64,000 bases of DNA, taken from NCBI RefSeq assembly GCF_003985145.1, contig NZ_ML133525.1:124001-188000 (forward strand). Direction: 5' to 3'. The notes beneath the pieces were generated by a model that saw nothing but the letters and a program-made list of their open reading frames with translations, was not told where the DNA came from and searched no databases. Below, in pieces: positions 1 through 8,553 of the stretch (position 1 is the first letter of the stretch; every line of letters starts with the position of its first letter). Both the position numbers and the translations under genes were made by a program. Source of the DNA: Rhizobium anhuiense (GTDB lineage: Bacteria > Pseudomonadota > Alphaproteobacteria > Rhizobiales > Rhizobiaceae).

Positions 1-76
1 CTTCCGCAAGATTCGTTTGAATCTTCAGGGCTTTGGCCGGCGCCCCGATGGGCGGTGCGATCGGCAGGGGCTGCTA

Positions 77-104
77 CGGGCGGCCGATGTTTTCGGGCCG
101 CCCG
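77..104 (-). terminator. GC-rich hairpin downstream of the TPR lipoprotein gene
   Basis: A perfect 9-bp inverted repeat (CGGGCGGCC / GGCCGCCCG) with a 10-nt loop lies just after the stop codon of the minus-strand TPR gene. No T-run follows on the minus strand, so it may be an RNA-stabilising hairpin rather than an intrinsic terminator. A second small hairpin (AAGATTC-GTTT-GAATCTT) sits at about 8-25. Confidence 0.4.
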
Positions 105-114
105 ATTCATATCC

Positions 115-984
115 TTAGCCGGCTGGGGCAACGCCGACTCGGGCAAGACCGTCGCGTGCCGGCTGGTATTTGGGATCGAGGCCGATCGCGTGGCGATAAG
201 AGCGGGCGGCCTTCGCCTTATCGCCACGACGTTCGTAGACGAGCGCTTGGTTGGCCCAGGATTCGGCGAGGTTGCCGTTGAGCTCGATCGCATGGTTGAA
301 ATCGGCAAAGGCGTTGTCGTCGTCGTTCAGCGCGATATAGGAAATGCCGCGGCCATTATAGGGTTCGGCAGAATTCGGCGCGAGCGAGATGGCTTTCGAG
401 AAATCGTCGATCGCCTTGTCCTGCTGATTGCGCTTCTGATAGATCAGGCCACGATTGTGATAGGCGCGGCCATCGGTGGTGCCGAGCTGGATCGCCTTGT
501 CGAAATCGTTGAAAGCCTGATCGTCCTGGCCAGCCATGCGATAGACATTGCCGCGGCCGATATAGGCGACGTCGTAGCTCGGATTGATCTGCAGGGCGGC
601 ATTGTAATCGCCAATCGCCTGAGCCTGCTGGCCCATGTTGCGATAGACAAGGGCGCGGTTGGCGTAGGCCTGGAAAAACCGCGGATTGATCTGCAGCGCC
701 GTGTTGAAATCGTTCAACGCCTGGCGGAACTCGCCGGCGCGGCCATAGGCGGAGCCGCGGACGTTGTAACCTTCTGGATCTCTCGGATTGGCATTGATAA
801 CAGCCGTCAGCGAAGCGATGTTCTCTTCCGAACCTTGCGCCTTGTCGATGCGGATCACGGCATCCGAGGTGTTGGTCGTCTCGCAGCCGGCGAGGCCGAA
901 CATCGCCGCCAGCGCCAAGGCGGGCAGGAATGCGGTTTTCTGCAAGCGCAAAGCGCGGGACGGATTGAAGGTGTTGACAGCCAT
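115..984 (-). CDS. TPR-repeat lipoprotein (NlpI-like)
   Basis: Predicted 289-residue outer-membrane or periplasmic lipoprotein. The start at 984 gives a classic lipoprotein signal: a charged N-terminus, a hydrophobic stretch and the lipobox LAGC with Cys34. The rest is at least six tandem tetratricopeptide repeats (residues about 65-280) with the usual A..G.A/Y..ALxLNP pattern. TPR lipoproteins of this type act as scaffolds for envelope protein complexes, but no partner is visible here. A longer reading from 1083 only adds an unlikely extension before the signal peptide. Function beyond protein binding is not known from sequence. Confidence 0.85.
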   Translation of the reverse strand: MAVNTFNPSRALRLQKTAFLPALALAAMFGLAGCETTNTSDAVIRIDKAQGSEENIASLTAVINANPRDPEGYNVRGSAYGRAGEFRQALNDFNTALQINPRFFQAYANRALVYRNMGQQAQAIGDYNAALQINPSYDVAYIGRGNVYRMAGQDDQAFNDFDKAIQLGTTDGRAYHNRGLIYQKRNQQDKAIDDFSKAISLAPNSAEPYNGRGISYIALNDDDNAFADFNHAIELNGNLAESWANQALVYERRGDKAKAARSYRHAIGLDPKYQPARDGLARVGVAPAG

Positions 985-1118
985 TCGGGCTCGCTTTCCC
1001 CATGCGGCATATCCGGTGCGCGGATATGCGATCTTCAGCGGCAAACTAAAAAGGCGGCGGCGAACCCATCGCCCCCGCCACAATGCATCTGAAAACGTCG
1101 AAAAAACGACGGCAACGC

Positions 1119-1331
1119 TCAGCGTGCGACCAGACCTTCGCGCTGGGCGCGCTTGCGGGCCAGCTTGCGAACGCGACGAACAGCCTCGGCCTTCTCGCGA
1201 GCACGCTTCTGCGACGGCTTCTCGTAGTAGTCGCGCATCTTCATTTCGCGGAAAATGCCTTCGCGCTGCATCTTCTTCTTGAGAGCGCGGAGAGCCTGAT
1301 CAACATTGTTATCGCGGACAAGTACCTGCAC
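1119..1331 (-). CDS. rpsU: 30S ribosomal protein S21
   Basis: 70-residue, highly basic protein with the S21 sequence pattern: it starts with [18 protein letters not shown] and has a C-terminal [19 protein letters not shown] stretch. S21 binds the 30S subunit near the anti-Shine-Dalgarno region and helps initiation. The start is GTG at 1331, chosen because S21 proteins begin at this Val/Met and because AAAGGAA lies 10 nt upstream. The longer ATG reading from 1388 would add 19 residues unlike the family. Rhizobia often carry more than one rpsU copy. Confidence 0.93.
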   Translation of the reverse strand: MQVLVRDNNVDQALRALKKKMQREGIFREMKMRDYYEKPSQKRAREKAEAVRRVRKLARKRAQREGLVAR

Positions 1332-1508
1332 GAGAATCACGTTCCTTTGGTTGGTTGATGCCGGAGGCGGCGCAGCGGCCAGAGGCAAAACAATAACGTT
1401 CGCGCGGCCGCAGCCTTGCGATTGGTGATGCGAAATAGCAGATCGGGTATGGGAAGTCCAGATGGATATGGGAGGCAGGTGGAAAAATCACGCCTGCCCC
1501 GAATCCGC

Positions 1509-3125
1509 TCACGATCCGGCCGTTTCGGGCGCGGCTTCATCCAGCGCGGCAATGGCCTCCTTGAGAGCCGTCCTGACCCGGAGGCGGTCGGCCGGCTCCA
1601 GCCGGCTCATATCCAGATGCAGGTCAAGGCCGGAGAGATGCTCGCTGAGAACACGGCTCTTGTGATCCGCGCCGAGCGTCAGCCCATCCACCGCATAGGG
1701 CACGATTTCGCGCTGGATGCCCTTCATCGTGATCGGCGGCAGGGGATGGGCGTCGACGATTTCGTTCACCAGCGCATAGGTTTCGTAGCTGATGACGATC
1801 TCTCCTCCCTGGGCGATCGATTGCAGCCGGGCCGCGAGATTGGCCTCCGCCCCGATAATCGTATAGTCCATACGGTCATTGCTGCCGAAATTGCCGACAT
1901 TGCAATAGCCGCTGTTGATGCCCATGCGGACGACGAAGGGCTCTTCGGTGCCGTTTCTGCGCCATCTGTCCTTGAGTTCGCCGAGACGGTGCTGCATGGC
2001 GACGGCCATGCGCAGACAGGCTTTGGCGTCCTCCTCCGGTCCCTTGGTTTCGGGATCGCCGAAGAAGACCAGCATCGCGTCGCCGATGAACTTGTCCACC
2101 GTGCCGCCATGCTCCAGGGCAATATTCGACATTTCGGTCAGATATTCGTTGAGCATCTCCGTCAGCGCTTCCGGCTGCAGGCGCTCGGTCGTCGCCGTGA
2201 AATCCTTGATGTCGGAGAAGAAGATCGTCAGGCGCTTGCGCTCGGTATGCACGACCACGTCCTTCTGCCCGGAGAAGATGCTCTTGTAGATCTGCGGCGA
2301 GAGATAGCGCGATATCTTCAGGGAAACGCTGGCGAGAAACTCGTTCGCCGCTTCCAGATCCTGGTTGGCGCTATGGATCGCGCGCGCCTGCTGCCGCTGG
2401 AGCAGAATGAAGCTGATGCCGATGATGGCGACGAAAAGAAAATAGCAGAGCAGATATTTGAAGGCGAAGACGTTGCTCGCATAAGGCTGCCGGATGATGA
2501 CCTCCTGAATGCCGCGCACATCGCCCACCTTCCAATCGGTCTTCGGGCTTTCGGGATGGCTATTGTGGCAGGCAACACAGGCCTGGCCCATGACGACGGG
2601 GGTGATGAACCGCAAGGTGTCGGTCAATCCGACGCGGGTGAGATCGTTCAGCGTCTGCTGCGGATTGGCGCGCAACGCGGCGAGCGATTTCTTCTCGAAG
2701 TCGTCGAGCTCGTGAGAGGCTCGGCTCTTGAACGGCAGGTCGGAGACGAAACGGTAGGTGATATTGGCCTGCTGTTCCTTGATGACGTCGCCGAGTTCCA
2801 GGGACAATGTGGCCGGCAGCGGAATGGCGCCTGGTATATTCGCGTAGTTGTGAGAGACGATCGTGCCTTCGGTCGCGCCGCTGGCATGGGCGGCCAGCAC
2901 GCGCCCCACGACATTGGCGGAATAGTAGGAGCGGATGCTCGATATCAGCGAGCTCATGTCGCGCGCCTGACGCCGCAGGGTGTTTCCGGAGAGATCGCTG
3001 ATATCGAGCCAGACGGCCAGCGGCAGCCCTGCGAGCATTGCCAGCACGACGACAATCAGCCAGTGGCCGCTGCGACGCGCGGCGGTTTCGGAAATCACGG
3101 CGACCTCCATCGCTCTCGAAAGCAT
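1509..3125 (-). CDS. Adenylate/guanylate cyclase with periplasmic Tll0287-like heme-motif domain
   Basis: 538 residues. One membrane segment (about 21-41), a periplasmic DUF3365/Tll0287-like region containing a c-type heme motif CVACH (183-187), a second membrane segment (about 220-244), a short linker helix and a class III nucleotidyl cyclase domain (about 298-490). Both metal aspartates (FFSDIKDF and IGDAMLVFF), the Lys in DKFIGD and the NLAAR transition-state pair are present, so it should be active. Known family logic suggests a redox- or ligand-sensing cyclase, with cNMP made in the cytoplasm. An alternative start is ATG at 3110. The gene is divergent from the CHASE2 cyclase at 3396. Confidence 0.88.
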   Translation of the reverse strand: MLSRAMEVAVISETAARRSGHWLIVVVLAMLAGLPLAVWLDISDLSGNTLRRQARDMSSLISSIRSYYSANVVGRVLAAHASGATEGTIVSHNYANIPGAIPLPATLSLELGDVIKEQQANITYRFVSDLPFKSRASHELDDFEKKSLAALRANPQQTLNDLTRVGLTDTLRFITPVVMGQACVACHNSHPESPKTDWKVGDVRGIQEVIIRQPYASNVFAFKYLLCYFLFVAIIGISFILLQRQQARAIHSANQDLEAANEFLASVSLKISRYLSPQIYKSIFSGQKDVVVHTERKRLTIFFSDIKDFTATTERLQPEALTEMLNEYLTEMSNIALEHGGTVDKFIGDAMLVFFGDPETKGPEEDAKACLRMAVAMQHRLGELKDRWRRNGTEEPFVVRMGINSGYCNVGNFGSNDRMDYTIIGAEANLAARLQSIAQGGEIVISYETYALVNEIVDAHPLPPITMKGIQREIVPYAVDGLTLGADHKSRVLSEHLSGLDLHLDMSRLEPADRLRVRTALKEAIAALDEAAPETAGS

Positions 3126-3395
3126 CCGATTTTTCGGTCGCTACAAGAACATTTCGCCGCGCGCCGAGCAAGGTCGAAGCCTTGTCATCCAAGCAAAAGC
3201 ACGGCCAAAATTGGAGGTGTGTTGGTATTGAAGAGGTTTGCAGGCCGCCGGCCGGAAAACGAAATGCGGGAGGCGGAAAAGACACTGCTCGGGATGCATG
3301 TGCGAATGGCGTTTGGACTGAAAGCGGCGTAGCCTGTCTGACGGCAGGTTCGGTCCGCCCTACCCTGTCTGCCGTGGGAGGGGACGCCCGGTGAG

Positions 3396-5570
3396 ATGAT
3401 GACGCGCGTGCAGCAAATCGGTGTCGTTATCGGCCTGGCGATCGTGGCTGCGCTGACGATCCTCCGGGCCGGCGATCCCGGGATTTTCAAGCTGATCCGC
3501 GGCGTGACGTTCGACGAGTATCAGCGGCTGGTTCCCAGAACCTTCGAGCCGATGCCGGTCCGCGTGATCGACATCGACGAGGCATCGTTGCGCGAATTCG
3601 GCCAATGGCCATGGCCGCGGGACCGGATCGCCCTGCTGGTGGACCGGCTTTCGCAGATGGGGGCTGCGGCCATCGCCTTCGATATTCTGTTCGCCGAGCC
3701 GGACCGGCTGTCGCCGCGCAACGTTGTCCGCGAGGTTGCCGGCGTCGATCCTTCCCTTGCCGAGAAGCTGCCTGACAATGACGAGATATTCGCCAGCGCA
3801 ATTGCCGAGAAACCCGTCGTCCTCGGCTTCGGTCTTTCCAACGAGGGCAATTACCGGCCGCCTGTCAAGGCGGGCTTTGCCTTCACCGGCGAAAGCCCCG
3901 TCTCGGCTCCACCCTATCTCCGCGCCTCGACACCACTCAGGCCGCAATTGGAGGCCAAGGCGGCGGGCCTGGGTCATATCAGCCTCAACCCCGGCAATCC
4001 CTCGCCGGTGGTGCGGGCGGTGCCGCTGTTTCTGACCGACGGCACGCAGCTCTATCCGAATCTGGCGATCGAGGCCCTGCGCGTGGCGCAGGGAGTGTCG
4101 ACCTATGTGCTGTCAGGCGCGCCCGATCGCGCCGGCATCATGACATCGGCAAAGATCGGGGATTTCGTCGTGCCGCTGACGGCGGCGGGCGAACTCTGGC
4201 TTTATGTCAGTCCCGACCGGGCCGAGCGGTACATATCCGCCCGGCAGGTGCTCGCCGCCGAAGGGGCCGCTCCCGAGGTCGCGGCCGCCATCGACGGCAG
4301 CATCGTCTTCGTCGGCACGTCGGCGGCCGGCCTGCAGGACATTCGCGTCACCGCGCTCGGCGAGAACGTTCCCGGCGTTTCGCTGCATGCGCAGGCTGTG
4401 GAGCAGATCCTCTCCGGTCATTACCTGTCGCGGCCCGACTGGGCGGACGGCCTGGAAATCCTGATGATTGCCGTGCTCGGATGCCTGCTCGTCGTGGTGA
4501 CGACCTTCGTCAGCCCGGCGGTCGCGCTGATCTGCGGCCTGCTGATCACGGCAATGGGGTTGGTGGCGTCCTGGCTCTCGTTTCTGTATGCAGGACTTCT
4601 CTTCGATCCGCTGGCTCCAATCGTCAGCGGATCGATCATCCATTTTGCCGCGACCTCCTTCCGGATCCTGGTGATCGACCGGGAGCGGCGGGCGGTGCGG
4701 CGGGCCTTCGGCCATTATCTTTCTCCGTCGCTGCTGCATCGCATCGAGCATACCCGCGACGCGTTGCGCCTCGGCGGCGACGACCGCGAGCTGACGGTGA
4801 TGTTCGTCGATGTCAGGAGCTTTACCGAGATCAGCGAGCGGCTGGCGCCGACGGATGTCGTCGCGTTCCTGAACACGTTGCTCGATGCGCTGAGCCGCCA
4901 TGTGGTGGCCAATGAAGGCACGCTCGACAAGTTCATCGGCGATTCGATCATGGCATTCTGGAATGCGCCCGTCGATGTGGCCGATCATGAGACCAAGGCG
5001 GTTCGCGCTGCACTTGCCATGCGCGAGACGCTGGCCGAATTGAATGCCGGCGACGCCTTCGGCTTCGGGCCTGAACAAAAGGTCGGGATCGGCATCGGCA
5101 TTCATACCGGCCTTGCCTGCGTCGGCAATATGGGCGCCAAGACCCGCTTCAACTATTCGGCGGTCGGCGACGCCGTCAACGTCGCGGCGCGGCTGGAATC
5201 ATGCTGCAAGGAGGTTGGCTTCGATATTCTGATATCCGACAGCACGGCAAAGTCGGTGCAGGGGATGGCGCTGATCGAGGCTGGCGCCATTCCGCTCAAA
5301 GGCAAGAGCAGCCGAACGCAGATCCTTGCCGTCGTCGGCGACGAACGTGTTGCCGCATCTGCCGAGTTTGCAGCACTTGTTGGCGTTCATCAGCAACTGA
5401 TGCAGGCCCTGCTTTCGCATTCGAAGAACACCCGCAAGCTTATCGGCACGGCAAAGCTCAGGGCGGTGCAGGTGATCGACGGCCTGGCGGAATTCTATCA
5501 ACGAATATCCGGCAGGACGGATCATTTTCGCGAGGCGCCCGATGGATTGGAGAAGAGTGCGGCCGACTGA
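3396..5570 (+). CDS. CHASE2-domain adenylate cyclase
   Basis: 724 residues. An N-terminal membrane anchor (about 8-22) is followed by a large extracytoplasmic CHASE2 sensory domain (about 30-340; FDEYQRLVPR and IDEASLREFGQWPWPR are typical). Three closely spaced membrane helices follow (about 345-415), then a class III cyclase domain (about 465-640) with MFVDVRSFTE, LDKFIGDSIMAFW and NVAARL. Metal, purine and transition-state residues are all visible. A purine-rich GGGAGGGG lies upstream of the ATG-ATG start. It converges on the FecR gene with 5 bp between the stop codons. Its ligand is unknown; CHASE2 proteins are often found near FecR-domain genes. Confidence 0.92.
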   Translation: MMTRVQQIGVVIGLAIVAALTILRAGDPGIFKLIRGVTFDEYQRLVPRTFEPMPVRVIDIDEASLREFGQWPWPRDRIALLVDRLSQMGAAAIAFDILFAEPDRLSPRNVVREVAGVDPSLAEKLPDNDEIFASAIAEKPVVLGFGLSNEGNYRPPVKAGFAFTGESPVSAPPYLRASTPLRPQLEAKAAGLGHISLNPGNPSPVVRAVPLFLTDGTQLYPNLAIEALRVAQGVSTYVLSGAPDRAGIMTSAKIGDFVVPLTAAGELWLYVSPDRAERYISARQVLAAEGAAPEVAAAIDGSIVFVGTSAAGLQDIRVTALGENVPGVSLHAQAVEQILSGHYLSRPDWADGLEILMIAVLGCLLVVVTTFVSPAVALICGLLITAMGLVASWLSFLYAGLLFDPLAPIVSGSIIHFAATSFRILVIDRERRAVRRAFGHYLSPSLLHRIEHTRDALRLGGDDRELTVMFVDVRSFTEISERLAPTDVVAFLNTLLDALSRHVVANEGTLDKFIGDSIMAFWNAPVDVADHETKAVRAALAMRETLAELNAGDAFGFGPEQKVGIGIGIHTGLACVGNMGAKTRFNYSAVGDAVNVAARLESCCKEVGFDILISDSTAKSVQGMALIEAGAIPLKGKSSRTQILAVVGDERVAASAEFAALVGVHQQLMQALLSHSKNTRKLIGTAKLRAVQVIDGLAEFYQRISGRTDHFREAPDGLEKSAAD

Positions 5571-5575
5571 GGGCG

Positions 5576-6595
5576 TCAGCGGTTGCGATTGAGACCCCAG
5601 CCCTTGCCATGGTTCCGATCCCTGTTGTGATCCCGATCTTTATCGTGATCGCGGTCACGATCCCGATGATCCCCTCGATCGTGATAGTCGTGATCATCGT
5701 GCTGATCGTGATGTTCATGCCGGCCACGGCCATCATGCTTATCGGGTTTATCCGGTTTGTCGTGATGCGGCTTGTCAGGCTTGTCGGGCTTGTCGGGCGT
5801 GGCCGGCCGCTCTTTCTGCGGCTCGGCCTGCCGCTGCGGCGGATCTTGTCGCTGCGGATTGGGCGCCGGCTCGGTTGAAGACGGAGGCGAGGGCCGGTTT
5901 CTCTCTTTTCTGTCCGGCGCGACGGAGGCCACATTGCAGCCGCCGAGCATGCCGATGCCGCCCGAAAGTCGCTGATTGCCGGAGAGGAAGGGGAGGGCGC
6001 GCGGATTTCCGAGCGTCTCGAGAACACTGGGATCGACCCGGCGTGCCGCCGACATATTGCCGTTCGGCTTGGCCACCACGCAATCGCAGCGCTGCTGCAA
6101 CTGCCGGCAGCCGCCCGGGCCGCAAAACTGGGCCGCGCCGTTCAGCAGCACGACGGCGGTCGTGCCGTCAGGGCCGACGTAGAAATCGAAAGCGGTGCCG
6201 CGTACGCCGATCGTGCCGGCCGGCGTCAGGATCTGGTAGGCCGAGGAGTTGGAACTGCCGCTGACCCAGCGGAACGTCCCTTTTGCCGCTCTGATGGTCA
6301 GTTTCTTGACCGATTGGGAATCATCGAAGACATATTTGTCGATGACAACCGACGAACCCCAGCCGACCGCGAGCTTCGTGCCGTCACGAAACAGGAACTG
6401 GCCGAGCCCCGATTGCGATGTCTTGATGCGCTCGTTGCGATGAACTTTGGTGTCGACCTCGATCGGGCCGCTTTGTCCCGTCACCTCGGTCTTGATGACG
6501 ACAGCCTGGCCGACCGGCTCGGCGGCGGGTGCCGGCCATGCGCTGCTTAACGCGACGCAAAGCGTCGCGACTGATACTGAGCGCCAACCCCACAT
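5576..6595 (-). CDS. Secreted FecR-domain protein with charged low-complexity tail
   Basis: 339 residues from ATG 6595 (ATGs at 6604 and 6616 are possible). A signal peptide ends near ...WPAPAAEP. A FecR domain follows, with FLFRDGTKLAVGWGSSVVID and the LTPAGTIGVRGTAFDF signature. A Cys-rich segment (CGPGGC, QRCDC) could form disulfides. The last ~100 residues are P/Q/K-rich and then H/D/R-rich, with repeated DKPDKP and HDDHD/DRD units. It lacks the N-terminal sigma-binding part of classical FecR anti-sigma factors, so it is probably an envelope protein. Placement tail-to-tail with the CHASE2 cyclase suggests a shared signalling role (inference). Confidence 0.82.
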   Translation of the reverse strand: MWGWRSVSVATLCVALSSAWPAPAAEPVGQAVVIKTEVTGQSGPIEVDTKVHRNERIKTSQSGLGQFLFRDGTKLAVGWGSSVVIDKYVFDDSQSVKKLTIRAAKGTFRWVSGSSNSSAYQILTPAGTIGVRGTAFDFYVGPDGTTAVVLLNGAAQFCGPGGCRQLQQRCDCVVAKPNGNMSAARRVDPSVLETLGNPRALPFLSGNQRLSGGIGMLGGCNVASVAPDRKERNRPSPPSSTEPAPNPQRQDPPQRQAEPQKERPATPDKPDKPDKPHHDKPDKPDKHDGRGRHEHHDQHDDHDYHDRGDHRDRDRDHDKDRDHNRDRNHGKGWGLNRNR

Positions 6596-6842
6596 GATAC
6601 ACATACCCCAGAACATGCGATGATTAGCATTTTAGCAATTGCTTGTCTTCTCACCCTGTTGGGCTAGGACGGAGGAGGCAGAGCATGGCGTCGACCGAAA
6701 ACCGCGCAGTTTTTCGCCATCATGTCGTTTAGTGTCAAAAGCAAAGCTCTCGCGCGTCGCAAAAGAACCGTTGTGCCGCATTTGGATTTGCGATTTGTAT
6801 GGGCGCGGAGAACAGCCCCTTGCCCGAAGGAGAAGAAGGCGG

Positions 6843-8096
6843 ATGCGGAAATATTCGGTTTTTGCCGTGGCGCGGGAGGCCCTTCGTGGCCACAAGGGCT
6901 GGGAGAAGCAGTGGACTTCGCCTGAGCCGCGCGCTGAATACGACGTCGTCATCATCGGCGCCGGCGGCCACGGGCTGGGTGCCGCCTACTACCTCGCCAA
7001 GGAACACGGCATCACCAATGTTGCGGTGATCGAGAAGGGCTGGCTCGGCGGCGGCAATACCGGGCGCAACACCACCATCATCCGCTCGAACTATCTCTAT
7101 GAAGAGAGCATGCACATCTACGAGCATTCGATGAAACTCTGGGAAGGGCTTTCCCAGGAGCTCAACTACAATGTGATGTATTCGCCGCGCGGCGTGATGA
7201 TGCTTTCGCACAATATTCACGACCAGCAGTCCTTCAAGCGGCATATCCATGCCAACCGGCTCTACGGCATCGACAATGAATGGCTGACGCCGGAGCAGGC
7301 GAAGGCCTATTGTCCGCCGCTCGATATCTCGGCCAGCGCGCGCTACCCGATCAACGGCGCAGCACTGCAGCGCCGCGGCGGCACGGCGCGGCACGACGCG
7401 GTCGCCTGGGGTTATGCGCGAGCGGCCTCGGACCGCGGCGTGCACATCATCCAGAATTGTGAAGTGACCGGGATCCGGCGCGGTGCGGACGGACGGGTGA
7501 CCGGGGTCGAGACCTCGCGCGGTTTCATCGGCGCCAAGAAGGTCGCCGTGTCGGCGGCCGGCCATACGACAACGGTCATGCAGATGGCCGGCGTGCGTGT
7601 GCCGCTGCAATCGAGCCCGCTGCAGGCGCTGGTCTCCGAACCGTTGAAGCCGATCTTTCCCTGCGTCGTCATGTCGAACACGGTGCATGCCTATATCTCC
7701 CAGTCCGACAAGGGAGAGCTGGTCATCGGCGCCGGCACCGACCAGTATAATTCCTATTCCCAGACCGGCGGGCTGCAGATCATCACCCACACGCTCGATG
7801 CCATCTGCGAGCTCTTCCCGATGTTCCGGCGCGTCAAGATGATGCGGCAATGGGGCGGCATCGTCGACAATACGCCGGATCGTTCGGCGATCCAGTCGAA
7901 GACGCCGGTTCCCGGGCTCTACGTCAATTGCGGCTGGGGCACCGGCGGTTTCAAGGCGACGCCAGGCTCGGCCAATCTCTTCGCGCATCTGATTGCCCGC
8001 GACGAGCCGCATAAATTCAATGCCGGGCTGACGCTGGAGCGTTTTCGCAGCGGCCGGCTGATCGACGAAGCAGCGGCGGCGGCGGTGGCGCACTGA
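6843..8096 (+). CDS. soxB: Sarcosine oxidase, beta subunit
   Basis: 417 residues, the usual SoxB length. It carries an N-terminal dinucleotide-binding fold (VVIIGAGGHGLGAAYYLA), the flavin-site segment GGTARHDAVAW with His184 as the likely covalent FMN ligand, and a C-terminal CGWGTGGFKATPGSA flavin motif. Heterotetrameric sarcosine oxidase (SoxBDAG) oxidatively demethylates sarcosine to glycine, giving H2O2 and 5,10-methylene-THF. The start at 6843 matches the family MRKYSVFAVAREA; the open frame continues upstream but without homology. It is the first gene of soxBDAG. Confidence 0.95.
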   Translation: MRKYSVFAVAREALRGHKGWEKQWTSPEPRAEYDVVIIGAGGHGLGAAYYLAKEHGITNVAVIEKGWLGGGNTGRNTTIIRSNYLYEESMHIYEHSMKLWEGLSQELNYNVMYSPRGVMMLSHNIHDQQSFKRHIHANRLYGIDNEWLTPEQAKAYCPPLDISASARYPINGAALQRRGGTARHDAVAWGYARAASDRGVHIIQNCEVTGIRRGADGRVTGVETSRGFIGAKKVAVSAAGHTTTVMQMAGVRVPLQSSPLQALVSEPLKPIFPCVVMSNTVHAYISQSDKGELVIGAGTDQYNSYSQTGGLQIITHTLDAICELFPMFRRVKMMRQWGGIVDNTPDRSAIQSKTPVPGLYVNCGWGTGGFKATPGSANLFAHLIARDEPHKFNAGLTLERFRSGRLIDEAAAAAVAH

Positions 8097-8145
8097 TGAC
8101 AAATGTTATGGCTGAGCCTCGGACGCTCACTCCTTTCGTCGCTTA

Positions 8146-8192
8146 CCCCCTCATCCGCCTTTCAGGCACCTTCTCTCTGCTGGGGAGAAGGG
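8146..8192. repeat. REP-like intergenic element between soxB and soxD
   Basis: The 115-bp soxB-soxD gap contains a segment beginning CCCCCTCATCCGCCTTTCAG and ending in GGGGAGAAGG. This resembles the short CTCATCCG...CCTTCTC...GGGGAGAAGG palindromic elements scattered in Rhizobium genomes. A related but degenerate stretch lies just before soxB (about 6815-6846). Identity is from memory of the pattern, not from a search. Confidence 0.5.
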
Positions 8193-8211
8193 GAGGAGAA
8201 GGAAATCCCAC

Positions 8212-8553
8212 ATGCTGCTGATCCATTGCCCTTACTGTCAGGAAGAGCGTTCCGAGCTCGAATTCCGCGGCGCGGGTGACGCGCATATCGCGCGGCCCGC
8301 CGAGATCGCCTCGATCTCGGACGAGGAATTCGAGGCCTATTTCTTTCTGCGCGACAATCCGAAGGGGCTGATCTTCGAACGTTGGCGACACATTCACGGC
8401 TGCGGGCGTTTCTTCAACGCGGCGCGAGATACGGTGACCGACAAGTTCATCGTGACCTACAAGGCGGGCGAGCCGAAGCCTGAGATCGGGGCTGCGGCCA
8501 AGCAGCATGGGCCTGTCGAGACATATGAAGCCGTGGAAGGAGAGGCGCAATGA
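8212..8553 (+). CDS. soxD: Sarcosine oxidase, delta subunit
   Basis: 113 residues. The four expected zinc ligands are in place: Cys6 and Cys9 (HCPYC) with His60 and Cys64 (RHIHGCGRFF). SoxD is the small structural subunit of heterotetrameric sarcosine oxidase. GGAGAAGGAA precedes the ATG. The stop overlaps the soxA start (ATGA), which indicates translational coupling. Confidence 0.95.
   Translation: MLLIHCPYCQEERSELEFRGAGDAHIARPAEIASISDEEFEAYFFLRDNPKGLIFERWRHIHGCGRFFNAARDTVTDKFIVTYKAGEPKPEIGAAAKQHGPVETYEAVEGEAQ

Noticed and set aside
1332-1388. N-terminal extension of S21 to ATG 1388
   Set aside because: Adds residues absent from the family; GTG 1331 has a well-placed AAAGGAA.
5600-5800. 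CRISPR-like array from the repeated ATCGTG/GATCCC units
   Set aside because: The units are short, degenerate, lack unique spacers and lie inside the FecR coding frame.
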